From JAGDZR01 sp049115695 (lineage in GTDB: Bacteria; Bacteroidota; Bacteroidia; Cytophagales; Cyclobacteriaceae), in the NCBI GenBank assembly GCA_049115695.1, contig JAGDZR010000006.1, forward strand, positions 62,001 through 126,000: 64,000 nt of DNA, given 5' to 3'. Below the pieces are notes generated by a model. It had not been told where the DNA came from, made no database searches, and worked only from the letters and a program-made list of their open reading frames with translations. This document shows positions 41,814-51,221 of the stretch, piece after piece. The first letter of the stretch is position 1. Each line of letters starts with the position of its first letter. A program made the translations under genes and the position numbers.

Positions 41814-44800
41814 CTATTGATTGAAGCCAACTCCAGTCAACAACTCCTTTACGATCAAGGCTGCCACCACTTCTGCATTGACACCCTGCTGTTCAAATTC
41901 AAAGGCTGGGTTTCCATTCCTGAACACCCTTACATTGGCGTGTATCATATCCTTCTGCCGATGATACCTGCCACGCACTTCATAAGCACCTGCAAATTTC
42001 TTTTTATCTAAGAAAGTGATGGGTGCTTTGTCTTCTTTACTTAGCTTCAGTAACTCATCATCAACCAAATAAGAAAGCGACAATACATCCTGAAATTGTT
42101 CATCATCCTGAAACCCGGTGTGGATGAAAATTGGCTTGGCATCCAGGATTTTAATCTGCTCTTTATCTTCATCCGTCATAGAACCGATCGAAAAGCTCTC
42201 CCCATCCAACGGCATGCGTACTTCTGGTCTCTGGACTCCACCAATATCAGCTGCCAACTCAGGCACTTTATTGGCAACAAACTGCAATAGATCAATGATG
42301 TCAACATGTGAATTTTCCTTCAGCGCCGCACCTTTCATCCCAAATAGGATAGAATAGGTGAGCAATCCCTGCTCAAACAGTGACGCCTCGTAGCTTACCG
42401 CATCAGCCTCAGATCCAGCAATAACGTACAACCCTGTTCGATCTTTGATTTCCTCAAGTGCTTTGGTCTGTGATGCTGGCATATGTGCTAACTCACCGGG
42501 ATTCGTCAGTTGTGAAGCCAATCTCCCCGAATGGCAGGCATCAATGATCATAACTTGCTTGAGTGCTGGCACCTGTGTAATGAGTTGCGTCATTTCACTA
42601 CTGGAAATTGCTACTTTCGCTCGGGTCGTACTATCGGTCAATACCCCATCTGGTGTCAACATCGTCAGATAATAAAAGTCTTTGACGTCCTGACCGTGAT
42701 TTACACCATGACCAGAAAAATAGACGACTAACAAGTCTCTTGCCTTGGCCTTAGTGGCAATTTCCGCAAACTGCCTTGTGATATTCTCCTTAGTCGGCAT
42801 CATCCCCGGGGCAGGATTGTTCGTGGTTAGCAAACGTATATCTGTTCTTTCAGGACCATACTCGTTCACAGCCGAAAGCTTCAAAGCATCTGCAAAATCC
42901 GTTGCATCCTTAGCGGCATAGTTTAGATCAAGCGCCTCCCCTTCGTAATCTGAGGTGCCAACGATGACGGCATACAAAGAAGGTTCCCGTTTGGTCATGC
43001 CATCAGTTTTGTTGAAGACGTAAATATTCCTGGGTTTTGTTGACAATGATCCTTCCTCGTTGAATGCTTTTATGGTCACCGTATTAAGACTTGATTCCTT
43101 TAAGAAAGGGTGTCCCGCAACTTCATAGTTGACTTCCAGGTTGCCTGACCGATGATTGACGCCAGGGATTTCACGGCTTACCTCCTTGTTGTTAATGAAT
43201 ATTTCAATTCGGCCAATTCCTCCACCATTGTCAACTACGCTCACACCTAAAAGTCCATTGTTCTTGTTGGGATGTTTGATTTGCAATTCTGGAAATGGCT
43301 TAACCTCTTCAACTGGCTTACGTACAGGGAGTGGTTCGTCTTTTAAGCCTAATAATCTGGGCAATAAGTCGGGTTCATAATAATGTTGCTTCATCTGATC
43401 AAGTGCCATGATAACACCTCCCTTGCTATAGTGGAGTTGTGTCATCGCTTTTGGTGTGGCATCAAACAATCCACCTGGAGTAAGTACGATCATTTCACCT
43501 TCATCGAGCGGTACGATTGTTCCAAGAGGATCCGACGACCTTAAATCTTCGTAGATGTTGAGCTTCCCATCACGTGCAGCCGTAAGCATGAATTTACCAT
43601 CTTGAATAAACCTGATCTCACTTATAAACCCATCATGCCCCGTCAAACGATTCTCAACCTCTCCTGTTTTTAGGTTGATCAGTTTTAAGGAAAAATCCCT
43701 GATGGAAGATCCTCTTTTAACCGAGTTGATGAACCCCACTGCAAAATCCTTGTTTGGAATGGCCACAATCTGATCTATTCGATCTGACTCCAGCTTTACT
43801 TCACCCACCTTGACCCCTTCACTGGAGTAGGTTTGAATGGTTTGATCATCTCTGAGTAAACTCAGTATTTTATCATTCTGAATATCAAAATCCTGTAAAT
43901 CAGCAATGGCCATCTTCCTGACAGACTTCATATTCCCGGTATTGTAAAACTCCAGTCCCTCTCTTGTACGAAAAATGATTTCCGTCCCATCCGGTGAAAA
44001 TTGATAATCTAAACCGTTCGCAATCTTGATCTTCTTATCCTTTCCCTCATCCAGGTGATATACATCAAAATGTTTGTCTGAACGCTTTCTGATTAGATAC
44101 CTACCTGTTGGATCAAACTCAGTAGGTGTGCCACTGTATTTTCCTGATGCGTCATAAGTCTTCGAAAGCGACATGTCTGCATTCCACACCTTGATTTGCT
44201 GATCATTGCTGACCGTCACCAAGCGCTCTTGCACGGGGTGATATGCGACCGATCGGGCACCTCCCTGGTGTTCTTTGAGCATTTCAACAGGACTTAAGCC
44301 TTTCAGATCAATGATTCGGGCATGATCATGCCCTGTCCCTATCACTAGTTTGTCATTTGATGGTGTCACATCAATGTCAAAAACCGGCGAAGCTGTCCCT
44401 CTAAATTGCTTAAGCCGCTGACCTGTTTGGATATCATATTCACCAATACTTTCATCGAAATCACCAATTAACAATTGCTTACCTGGTACTGACCAGCAAA
44501 TAGCCCTCACACCAAGATTTGATCTTTCGTCCGTTACGTTGTTGGACAAGCTTTGAATGTCCTTCATCGAGCCATCCATCAGCAGTTTGACAGGAGCATT
44601 TGCGTCTCGTCCGGCTATCGCCGTACCCTGAGATGTGTGTTGTAGATCATATGTCCGAAGATTCATTACCTCTTCACGGCTGATTTCCATGAACTCCTCA
44701 TTCAATAAAATGAGCTCTCCCCTATTGGTTCCGGCATACAATCCTTCGTTGGGAGCGTGGGTTAAGGTTCCAATGTCCGATTGGGCGATTGACTTTGTAT

Positions 44801-45353
44801 TGATTTGTGATCGATCAGATTTAGCAATCCAATGTATTTGACCATCCGCATCACCAACAACCCAGTGAGATGAGCTTATGGCTAGTGAAGTAGCTTCACC
44901 AATGTTTAAATTGATTGAATCCTTCAAGACACTCCCCGACCAAATTGAAAGGGTCCCATCCTTTGAAACGACGACAGCCTCATTCTGATCCCAAAGCCCT
45001 GAAACAAGTGGGGAGGCCAGATCAACCCGGTTAACAATCTTTTGTTTACCAACCTCCCAGATGATCATTTGCCCATCCGCACCAACACTGAGCAGCTGGT
45101 TAGTTTCAGCATGAAAAGCAATAGCCTTGACGGCTTGAGTATGTCCTTTCAACAGGTAGAGGAGTTCACTAGTTTGATAATCCCAAATGATGATTTCTGG
45201 TTTGGTATCAATGGACGCTACCCAGGATGTGTCCGCGGAAATCTCAATGTCGTAAATCTGAGTAGTGTGCCCGGTTGGGATGACCAAATCAAGTTTTTGC
45301 CCATAGGCTTGAATGAGTACTCCCAGTAAAAAAGTGATAGTCAGCGCTCTCAT
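41814..45353 (-). CDS. Secreted WD40-repeat protein with C-terminal caspase-like peptidase domain
   Basis: The start is set at the ATG giving MRALTITFLLGVLIQAYGQ, a clear signal peptide; a longer frame adds 41 residues that would hide it. Residues about 25-650 contain many WD40-type blades (GHTQAVKAIAFHAETNQLLSVGADGQMIIWEV; HQGGARSVAYHPVQERLVTVSNDQQIKVWN; GHDGFISEIRFIQDGKFMLTAARDGKLNIY). About 790-1010 is a peptidase C14 (caspase/metacaspase) domain with the catalytic pair His882 in YFSGHG and Cys940 in IIDACHSG, both present. The final 150 residues are unassigned. In total 1179 residues. The protein should act outside the cytoplasm; its target and trigger are unknown. Confidence 0.88.
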   Translation of the reverse strand: MRALTITFLLGVLIQAYGQKLDLVIPTGHTTQIYDIEISADTSWVASIDTKPEIIIWDYQTSELLYLLKGHTQAVKAIAFHAETNQLLSVGADGQMIIWEVGKQKIVNRVDLASPLVSGLWDQNEAVVVSKDGTLSIWSGSVLKDSINLNIGEATSLAISSSHWVVGDADGQIHWIAKSDRSQINTKSIAQSDIGTLTHAPNEGLYAGTNRGELILLNEEFMEISREEVMNLRTYDLQHTSQGTAIAGRDANAPVKLLMDGSMKDIQSLSNNVTDERSNLGVRAICWSVPGKQLLIGDFDESIGEYDIQTGQRLKQFRGTASPVFDIDVTPSNDKLVIGTGHDHARIIDLKGLSPVEMLKEHQGGARSVAYHPVQERLVTVSNDQQIKVWNADMSLSKTYDASGKYSGTPTEFDPTGRYLIRKRSDKHFDVYHLDEGKDKKIKIANGLDYQFSPDGTEIIFRTREGLEFYNTGNMKSVRKMAIADLQDFDIQNDKILSLLRDDQTIQTYSSEGVKVGEVKLESDRIDQIVAIPNKDFAVGFINSVKRGSSIRDFSLKLINLKTGEVENRLTGHDGFISEIRFIQDGKFMLTAARDGKLNIYEDLRSSDPLGTIVPLDEGEMIVLTPGGLFDATPKAMTQLHYSKGGVIMALDQMKQHYYEPDLLPRLLGLKDEPLPVRKPVEEVKPFPELQIKHPNKNNGLLGVSVVDNGGGIGRIEIFINNKEVSREIPGVNHRSGNLEVNYEVAGHPFLKESSLNTVTIKAFNEEGSLSTKPRNIYVFNKTDGMTKREPSLYAVIVGTSDYEGEALDLNYAAKDATDFADALKLSAVNEYGPERTDIRLLTTNNPAPGMMPTKENITRQFAEIATKAKARDLLVVYFSGHGVNHGQDVKDFYYLTMLTPDGVLTDSTTRAKVAISSSEMTQLITQVPALKQVMIIDACHSGRLASQLTNPGELAHMPASQTKALEEIKDRTGLYVIAGSEADAVSYEASLFEQGLLTYSILFGMKGAALKENSHVDIIDLLQFVANKVPELAADIGGVQRPEVRMPLDGESFSIGSMTDEDKEQIKILDAKPIFIHTGFQDDEQFQDVLSLSYLVDDELLKLSKEDKAPITFLDKKKFAGAYEVRGRYHRQKDMIHANVRVFRNGNPAFEFEQQGVNAEVVAALIVKELLTGVGFNQ

Positions 45354-45466
45354 AGATGATGCAATAATGGAAGTTAAAATTAACAGAAGTCCAACTGTAA
45401 AACCCAAGTATTGATTGGTAATTCGGCCACCCAAAGCATTACAACCATCGATCATGGAAAATGAGC

Positions 45467-45496
45467 TTGTGTCCAAAAACCTTTTACATAGCTTTA
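45467..45496 (+). promoter_or_regulatory. Possible promoter of the M24 peptidase gene
   Basis: A TTG (45467-45469) is followed 19 bases later by TAGCTTTA, one base from the TAnnTTTG core, and the ATG lies 16 bases beyond. The spacing is right for the Bacteroidota consensus, but the last core base differs. Confidence 0.35.
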
Positions 45497-45512
45497 TGAT
45501 ACAAAATCAAGG

Positions 45513-46868
45513 ATGATGAAAAAGATATACCTCCTACTTGCCCTGCTGCTATCCACTTCCCTAATGGGGCAAAACACCTACTTCCCAAAAACCCTCAGTA
45601 TGCGCGATCGAGCTGCGGTTATTGATCGATTATTGGAGGACAGGGTCCAGACCGTGTTACCAGCACTGATGAAAAGAGCGGATATTGACATGTGGATCAT
45701 CATTGCCAGAGAGTATAATGAAGATCCGGTCATAAAAACCATGCTTCCTGCCACCTGGCAATCGGCACGTAGGACTACCATCCTGGTCATTTATGATCCC
45801 GGAAATAATCAACCGCTGGAGACATTGGCCATGGCACGGTATGGGGTCGGCAAGACTTTTAAAAAAGCATGGGACAAAGAGCAGCAACCTGATCAATGGA
45901 AGGCGCTTTCTGAGTTAATTGAATCTAGAAATCCGAGCAAAATTGGCATTAATAAGTCTGCTACGTTTGCATTAGCAGATGGTATTTCAGCAACTCATTA
46001 CGATCAGTTAATGAGCAATTTGTCAGACAAATATCAAAAAAGAGTAGTCAATGCCGAACGACTAGCAGTAGGTTGGTTAGAGACACGGACACCTGCTGAA
46101 ATGGTCATCTATCAAAACATTGTGCGCATGGCGCATCAGATCATTGCCGAAGGGTTTTCAGAAAAAGTCATTCAACCTGGCGTGACCACTACAGATGACG
46201 TGTGCTGGTGGTACAGAGATAGAATTAGAGCATTGGGCTTCACTGCATGGTTTCATCCCTCAGTTGCTATTCAGCGGAAAGACCCGGAATCCTTCGAACA
46301 CTTACGCGCTTTCTCGGATCGACCCGAACAACAAGTGATTTTGCCGGGAGATTTGTTGCATGTTGATTTTGGCATAACCTATTTGAGATTAAATACAGAT
46401 ACGCAGCAGCATGCGTATGTACTAAAGGCCGGAGAAAAAACAGCACCTGATTTCTTAACAATGGCTTTCGCCGAAGGAAATCAGCTACAGGATATCTTCA
46501 CCAACAATTTTGTAACAGGACGGACCGGTAATGAGATTTTGCTCAAATCACTGGAAGAAGCAAAGTCAGCAGGACTCAAACCGACCATTTACACGCACCC
46601 TATTGGCTATCATGGCCATGCGGCGGGCCCTACAATTGGTCTTTGGGATCAACAAGGAGGTGTCCCTGATCGTGGTGATTATCCGCTTTACCCTAACACC
46701 GCTTACAGCATTGAATTGAATACCGCGGTACAAATTGAAGAATGGGGTAAAGAAATTAGAATCATGCTGGAAGAGGATGCATTCTTCGATGGTGAAAAAG
46801 TCATGTACATTGACGGTCGACAAACTGAACTCATGACCATTCCCAGAAGTTTGTTTCCAAACGAATAG
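45513..46868 (+). CDS. Secreted M24-family metallopeptidase (Xaa-Pro aminopeptidase-like)
   Basis: A 451-residue protein with a signal peptide (IYLLLALLLSTSLMGQ). The N-terminal creatinase-like domain precedes the pita-bread catalytic domain, whose metal ligands are visible: aspartates in LHVDFGITYLRLNTDTQQ, histidine in HPIGYHGHAAGPTIG, glutamates in YSIELNTAV and EIRIMLEEDAFF. Such enzymes remove N-terminal residues before proline or cut related peptides; a periplasmic place suggests peptide scavenging. It is divergent from the WD40-caspase gene with 159 bases between starts. Confidence 0.88.
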   Translation: MMKKIYLLLALLLSTSLMGQNTYFPKTLSMRDRAAVIDRLLEDRVQTVLPALMKRADIDMWIIIAREYNEDPVIKTMLPATWQSARRTTILVIYDPGNNQPLETLAMARYGVGKTFKKAWDKEQQPDQWKALSELIESRNPSKIGINKSATFALADGISATHYDQLMSNLSDKYQKRVVNAERLAVGWLETRTPAEMVIYQNIVRMAHQIIAEGFSEKVIQPGVTTTDDVCWWYRDRIRALGFTAWFHPSVAIQRKDPESFEHLRAFSDRPEQQVILPGDLLHVDFGITYLRLNTDTQQHAYVLKAGEKTAPDFLTMAFAEGNQLQDIFTNNFVTGRTGNEILLKSLEEAKSAGLKPTIYTHPIGYHGHAAGPTIGLWDQQGGVPDRGDYPLYPNTAYSIELNTAVQIEEWGKEIRIMLEEDAFFDGEKVMYIDGRQTELMTIPRSLFPNE

Positions 46869-46869
46869 T

Positions 46870-47298
46870 CTAGAAATACAAAGGCTCTGTCTTTTGCACC
46901 TTGACTTGACCGAATTCAGGATGTTTGGGATTAATCAGGAAATTATGGCACTCCTTGTCATAAACGGAAGGAACTGCTAGCCCGAGGTATTCATTTTCAA
47001 ACAAAAACCTGTCCCCGATTTGCTGGGTTAAATGACTCTGTGGTGACTGATCCCAATTTTGTGGTAGTTCATCCAATTCTACAATAAACTGATCAGGCAG
47101 GTAAATGTGCATAATCTGGAAATCAGAGATAGGAAGTAAGTTTAGCGGAACACGTCTGGACATTTCACCCTTGGCAAGTGATATCGATCCTGCTGCATAT
47201 ACAATGGGCGTCCCATAACTGTTCCAACGATTGTTGCTTTGCTTTGCAGCCCCTTTACCATCGAGTGAAAGGTATTTTGAGATGCGGTAAACAATCAT
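46870..47298 (-). CDS. RES-domain toxin (NAD+ phosphorylase type)
   Basis: A 142-residue protein of the RES family: VYRISK, NNRWNSYGTPIVYAAGSISLAKGE and LAVPSVY give the conserved Arg (24), Glu (45) and Ser (111) from which the family is named, and INPKHPEF is the typical end. RES toxins of this kind degrade NAD+ with phosphate and stop growth. It overlaps the antitoxin stop by four bases, in antitoxin-toxin order. Its end lies one base from the M24 peptidase stop on the other strand. Confidence 0.92.
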   Translation of the reverse strand: MIVYRISKYLSLDGKGAAKQSNNRWNSYGTPIVYAAGSISLAKGEMSRRVPLNLLPISDFQIMHIYLPDQFIVELDELPQNWDQSPQSHLTQQIGDRFLFENEYLGLAVPSVYDKECHNFLINPKHPEFGQVKVQKTEPLYF

Positions 47299-47750
47299 GC
47301 AAAATTGCCATCTGCAATGCTTTCGAGCTCACTCCGGAGCAAGGTCAACCCCTGAAACGTGTCGATCAAAGTGATGGGTCTCCTGTCACCAAGGGCTTGA
47401 CTGGTCATGTTGAGCCAGCTGATAAACTGCGCTTTACCTCCAAAAAGAGACTGACCTAAATGACCTACTTCAATCATGGCCATAATCAAGCTACCTTGTA
47501 ACGCGTCCACGCGTCCCTTTTCTTTAATCTTAACCCTAAGTGTCTTGGGTGTCAAATGGAGCGTCTCCGCCATCGAAACTTGAGTAAGGCCAAATAATGC
47601 CTGGACTTTCTCAACCTGAGTGGCAGAAACACCGTTCCTGAGCGATTCAATATGTCGAACATTCACACTTGAAGGGAATGCATAGGTCATAAAAGGCTCG
47701 GCCAACTCATCAGTTGAATGATTAGGGTTGGTATATTTTACCTTTTTCAT
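47295..47750 (-). CDS. Xre-type antitoxin with toxin-binding domain (DUF2384)
   Basis: A 151-residue protein. Residues about 40-90 hold a helix-turn-helix-like unit (EKVQALFGLTQVSMAETLHLTPKTLRVKIKEKG), and about 95-151 the Xre/MbcA/ParS toxin-binding domain, whose end is expected to insert in the RES active site. The order antitoxin then toxin and the four-base overlap are those of Xre-RES modules. Inverted repeats just upstream are candidate operators. Confidence 0.88.
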   Translation of the reverse strand: MKKVKYTNPNHSTDELAEPFMTYAFPSSVNVRHIESLRNGVSATQVEKVQALFGLTQVSMAETLHLTPKTLRVKIKEKGRVDALQGSLIMAMIEVGHLGQSLFGGKAQFISWLNMTSQALGDRRPITLIDTFQGLTLLRSELESIADGNFA

Positions 47751-47753
47751 AAA

Positions 47754-47788
47754 GTAAATTTACTCATTTTTTTTGACGTTAAATGTCA
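47754..47788. promoter_or_regulatory. Inverted repeats upstream of the Xre-RES module
   Basis: The perfect palindrome GTAAATTTAC (47754-47763) starts 4 bases before the antitoxin ATG on the minus strand, and TGAC / GTCA spaced by seven bases (47774-47788) lies 10 bases beyond. Such repeats suit autorepression by the antitoxin's helix-turn-helix. The region is AT-rich, so chance palindromes are possible. Confidence 0.4.
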
Positions 47789-47871
47789 TTCACCATTTTT
47801 TTTGCCCTCCTAACTAACAAACCTTCCAACTCTCATTTCATATGACAATCTTCGTTTTAAAATTAATCCAG

Positions 47872-49161
47872 ATGAAAAGACTCGTATTCCTAATTTTCCT
47901 ATTGTCCTGTATCCAACTATCTGCGCAAAAACTTTCAAAAGCTGAAAAGAAAGTCATTCAAGCCGTCGAACAAAACAATGAATCGGCCATTGCTTTTCTT
48001 GAAAAGGTAGTCAACATCAACAGTGGCACCATGAATCATCCAGGAGTTAAAGAAGTAGGTATGGTATTCAAAGCTGAATACGAGCAAATAGGTATGGAAA
48101 CCAGCTGGATTGATCTAAAAGAAGTAGACCGGTCTGGTCACCTATTCGCTGAGACGAAAGGATCCAAGGGTAAACGAGTTTTGCTGATTGGGCACCTGGA
48201 TACAGTATTCCCGAAAGACAGTCCATTCCAAAAGTTAGAAAAGCGTGATGATGGACTTTGGCATGGACCGGGAGCCAATGACATGAAGGGTGGAGATGTC
48301 ATCATGCTTTATGCATTGAAAGCCTTATATGAGGCGGGTCAACTGTCCGATGGTCAGGTAATTGTTGCCTTGACTGGCGATGAAGAGATGACTGGCAAGC
48401 CATTAACCATCAGTCGCAAGCATTTGATTGAAGCAGCCAAGAGAAGTGACATAGCCCTGGGGTTCGAAACCTCTACCGGGTTCAACAATGCAACCATAGC
48501 CCGAAGAGGCTCATCAGGTTGGAAAGTAGAAGTGACGGGAAAAAGAGCTCATTCTTCAGCTATCTTTCGTGAATCTATCGGCGCGGGTGCCATTTTCGAG
48601 ACAGGTCGTATCCTTAACGCATTTTACGAGGAAGTACGTGGCGAGGAATACCTGACCTTCAATCCGGGCATCATACTAGGAGGAACAGAAATCAACTATG
48701 ACGAGCCTATGAACAAAGGGACAGCCTTCGGCAAAACCAATGTGGTAGCGCAGACTGTCGTAGTAGATGGTGGGTTGAGGTTTATTTCCGAAGAGCAAAA
48801 AGCAAATGCCCGAGCCAAAATGCGTGAAATTGTGGCTGATAATTTACCACAGACAAGCGCGACCATCAGTTTTGTGGATAGCTATCCTGCTATGGGCCCA
48901 ACAGCTGGTAATCAGGCATTATTAGAAAAATTCAGCAAGGTAAGTGTTGACCTGGGGCAAGGGCCCGTTACTGCATGGGATCCTGGGAAAAGAGGTGCTG
49001 CTGATGTATCCTTTGTGGCGCAGTATGTAGACTGTATGGATGGACTTGGCACCATGGGCACTGGCGCTCATACCCCTGGCGAGACCGTAGACCTGGCCAC
49101 CATTGAGGACTTAACCAAAAGAGCAGCCATTCTCATTTACCGATTGATCAATGATAAATAG
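47872..49161 (+). CDS. Secreted M20-family metallopeptidase (carboxypeptidase-like)
   Basis: The start is set at the ATG giving MKRLVFLIFLLSCIQLSAQ, a signal peptide, rather than the ATG ten codons earlier. The 429-residue product has the M20 zinc-site motifs LLIGHLDTVFPKDSPF, GPGANDMKGGDVIMLYAL and ALTGDEEMTGKP, followed by the dimerisation domain with VTGKRAHSSAIFRE. Closest in type to glutamate carboxypeptidases. It probably trims peptides in the periplasm, like the M24 enzyme nearby. The last 11 bases overlap the next gene. Confidence 0.9.
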   Translation: MKRLVFLIFLLSCIQLSAQKLSKAEKKVIQAVEQNNESAIAFLEKVVNINSGTMNHPGVKEVGMVFKAEYEQIGMETSWIDLKEVDRSGHLFAETKGSKGKRVLLIGHLDTVFPKDSPFQKLEKRDDGLWHGPGANDMKGGDVIMLYALKALYEAGQLSDGQVIVALTGDEEMTGKPLTISRKHLIEAAKRSDIALGFETSTGFNNATIARRGSSGWKVEVTGKRAHSSAIFRESIGAGAIFETGRILNAFYEEVRGEEYLTFNPGIILGGTEINYDEPMNKGTAFGKTNVVAQTVVVDGGLRFISEEQKANARAKMREIVADNLPQTSATISFVDSYPAMGPTAGNQALLEKFSKVSVDLGQGPVTAWDPGKRGAADVSFVAQYVDCMDGLGTMGTGAHTPGETVDLATIEDLTKRAAILIYRLINDK

Positions 49162-49729
49162 TCTGGCGATTTTTTGTGGATCATCCAAGGGGTCACATGA
49201 CTCCTATGAGCAAACCGCATTACAACTGGCCAACTATCTGGTGGATCATGACATTACCATGGTTTACGGCGGTGGATCGGTTGGGTTGATGGGTGTATTA
49301 GCAGATGAAATGATGCGGCGGGGAGGACAGGTCATTGGTGTAATTACACAAAAGCTGCTGGAGTGGGAAGTTGGGCACAATAGCATTACACAACTTCATG
49401 TCGTCAACACCATGCATGAGCGAAAAGCAAAAATGGCAGCTTTGGCTTATGGATTTATAGCTTTGCCCGGTGGCATTGGTACGCTGGAGGAAATCATTGA
49501 AGTCTATACCTGGCTGCAGTTGGGTTATCATCATAAACCATGCGGGTTCCTCAACGTCAACAATTACTTTGAGCATTTGATCCGATTTTTCGATCATATG
49601 GAATCCGAACAGTTTCTCAAGCCAAATATCCGGGATGGGTTGATTATTGAAGACAAAATCGATATGCTAATGGATCGCTTCAAGACCTTCGAGTTTGAAA
49701 ACGATGATCCTGGAAGCAAGGTTGATTGA
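49151..49729 (+). CDS. LOG family protein
   Basis: A 192-residue Rossmann-fold protein with the LOG motifs: FCGSSKGSH, VYGGGSVGLMGVLAD, MHERKAKMA and ALPGGIGTLEEIIEVYTW, then LGYHHKPCGFLNVN. Family members hydrolyse nucleoside 5'-monophosphates to free base and ribose 5-phosphate; plant relatives activate cytokinin. In bacteria they are purine-metabolism or detoxification enzymes. The start overlaps the M20 peptidase gene by 11 bases, so the two are co-translated. Confidence 0.92.
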   Translation: MINSLAIFCGSSKGSHDSYEQTALQLANYLVDHDITMVYGGGSVGLMGVLADEMMRRGGQVIGVITQKLLEWEVGHNSITQLHVVNTMHERKAKMAALAYGFIALPGGIGTLEEIIEVYTWLQLGYHHKPCGFLNVNNYFEHLIRFFDHMESEQFLKPNIRDGLIIEDKIDMLMDRFKTFEFENDDPGSKVD

Positions 49730-49784
49730 ATAACACTTACTAGAAATCTCAACTGATACAACCCCACTTTTTATTTACCCTAAA

Positions 49785-49826
49785 TGTCATTCAGCACGAG
49801 AGAAGCGTAGTGCCTGAATCTTTCAA
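49785..49826 (+). repeat. Dispersed TGTCATTCAG-type repeat fragment
   Basis: The segment starting TGTCATTCAGCACGAGAG and ending in GCCTGAATC resembles the TGTCATTC...GAATCT intergenic repeats that I recall as widespread in Bacteroidota. It marks the left edge of the repeat-rich island. Confidence 0.4.
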
Positions 49827-49867
49827 CCCAAAGGAACTTATCTCATCCTTAATACCAAGTGGCCAAA

Positions 49868-50223
49868 GAATCCCCTCCTGGGAGGGGAAGGGGTGGGTAT
49901 TGCAAAATTATGAGCGAGACTACAAAAAATGAATGGAAGTCCCGGCGTGACTGTCATAGGTAAGGTTGTGATTGTGAATTATAATGCAAACCGCTAAAGC
50001 CAAAAGCTAATAGCTAATGAAACTAAAGACGACATGCTGGCGTGACTTTGAGGAATGGTAATAGTGTAAAGTGGAAAAATGAATTAACTAAAGGCTAGTG
50101 CAAACAGCCAATAACAAACGACCAATGCCATCCTGACGCTCCTCTAATCCCCTCCTGGGAGGGGAAGGGGTGGGCATTGCAATATGTGAGAGAGTACAAA
50201 AAATGAATAGAAGTCCCGGCGTA
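49868..50223 (+). repeat. Long direct repeat, copy A
   Basis: About 356 bases nearly identical to copy B (50813-51163), differing by a three-base indel and a handful of substitutions. It holds two G-rich motifs with four G-runs (49872-49897 and 50149-50174), the ACGACATGCTGGCGTGAC hairpin-like element, and a stretch of degenerate GCTAATAGC-type words. No reading frame is conserved. Together with 49730-49867 and 50224-50305 it fills the 576-base gap before the first toxin-antitoxin module of the island. Confidence 0.9.
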
Positions 50224-50305
50224 TCTGCAGGGGAGAAAAGATACCGAACTGTAATCACGCCATTAGTTCCATTGAATTAATGAGCAACTTTAGATAACTT
50301 TAAGT

Positions 50306-50488
50306 ATGCTTACTAAGGAAATAGTCATTAAAGCAATCAATAAGCTCCCCGGAGAATTCTCGGTGGATCAGGTAATAGATGAACTTCTTTTACTGGAAAA
50401 AATAGAACGAGGTTTAAATGAATCCAAATTAGGTCATGTGGTTTCCGATAAAGAGTTAGATAATGAGCTTCCAAAATGGCTCAACTAA
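50306..50488 (+). CDS. Antitoxin of a RelE/ParE-type module
   Basis: A 60-residue acidic protein (INKLPGEFSVDQVIDELLLLEKIERGLNESK ... LDNELPKWLN), with helices suited to wrap a RelE-type toxin; it lacks an obvious DNA-binding domain. Such small proteins directly before parE/relE genes in Bacteroidota act as antitoxins. The 13-base overlap with the toxin gene supports coupled translation. It lies between two near-identical direct repeats. Confidence 0.82.
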   Translation: MLTKEIVIKAINKLPGEFSVDQVIDELLLLEKIERGLNESKLGHVVSDKELDNELPKWLN

Positions 50489-50763
50489 ATTGGACCAATC
50501 AAGCCAAAAATGATCTCATTTCAATTGCCTCTTTTATAAGAAAAAGTTCAATTAAGTACGCAAAACTACAAGTCAAACGCATCCGTAATCGTGCACAACA
50601 GATTGCTGAGTTCCCCAAATCAGGAAGGGTTGTGCCTGAACTGGATAACCCAAGGATTAGAGAAGTCATTATTGGCAATTATAGGATAATCTATTTTTTG
50701 GTAAGCGAAGATCGGATAGACATTTTGACCATTCATCATTCAGCCAAAATGTTAAAAATGTAA
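50476..50763 (+). CDS. RelE/ParE-type toxin
   Basis: A 95-residue protein of the ParE/RelE fold: NWTNQAKNDLISIASFIRK, YAKLQVKRIRNRAQQIAEFPKSGRVVPEL and IREVIIGNYRIIYFLVSEDRIDILTIHHSAK. The RVVPEL ... IREVIIGNYRIIY stretch is typical of ParE rather than RelE, so gyrase inhibition is more likely than mRNA cleavage, but that is inference. It overlaps its antitoxin gene by 13 bases, and the pair is bracketed by copies A and B of the long repeat. Confidence 0.92.
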   Translation: MAQLNWTNQAKNDLISIASFIRKSSIKYAKLQVKRIRNRAQQIAEFPKSGRVVPELDNPRIREVIIGNYRIIYFLVSEDRIDILTIHHSAKMLKM

Positions 50764-50812
50764 TAAGCATTTTGCAAAGTACCAGAACTACTTGCTCATC
50801 TAGGCGTGACTT

Positions 50813-51163
50813 GAATCCCCTCCTGGGAGGGGAAGGGGTGGGTATTGCAATCTGTGAGAGAGTACAAAAAATGAATGGAAGTCCCGGCGTGACTGTCATA
50901 GGTAAGGTTGTGATTGTGAATTATAATGCAAACCGCTAAAGCCAAAAGCTAATAACTAATGAAACTAAAGACGCCATGCTGGCGTGACTTTGAGGAATGG
51001 TAATAGTGTAAAGTGGAAAAATGAATTAACTAAAGACTAGTGCAAACAGCCAATAACAAACGACCAATGCCATCCTGACGCTCCTCTAATCCCCTCCTGG
51101 GAGGGGAAGGGGTGGGCATTGCAATATGTGAGAGAGTACAAAACTGATTGAAAGTCCTGGCGT
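50813..51163 (+). repeat. Long direct repeat, copy B
   Basis: About 351 bases matching copy A in the same orientation, offset 945 bases. It carries two G-rich motifs (50817-50842, 51091-51116) and the perfect hairpin ACGCCA-TGC-TGGCGT at 50971-50985. It occupies most of the 458-base gap between the ParE-type and the HigBA-type modules; the remaining bases hold no gene. Confidence 0.9.
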
Positions 51164-51221
51164 AGATGTCCAGTTTAAACGGCCAATAGCAAATGGCTAA
51201 TAGCCAAAACTACTCAAGTTG

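Noticed and set aside
45354..45476. Longer start for the WD40-caspase protein adding 41 residues
   Set aside because: The extension would place a clear signal peptide inside the chain; the ATG at 45353 gives the expected secreted start.
49868..51163. CRISPR array
   Set aside because: Repeats are long, few, unevenly spaced and separated by genes; there are no short regular spacers and no cas genes.
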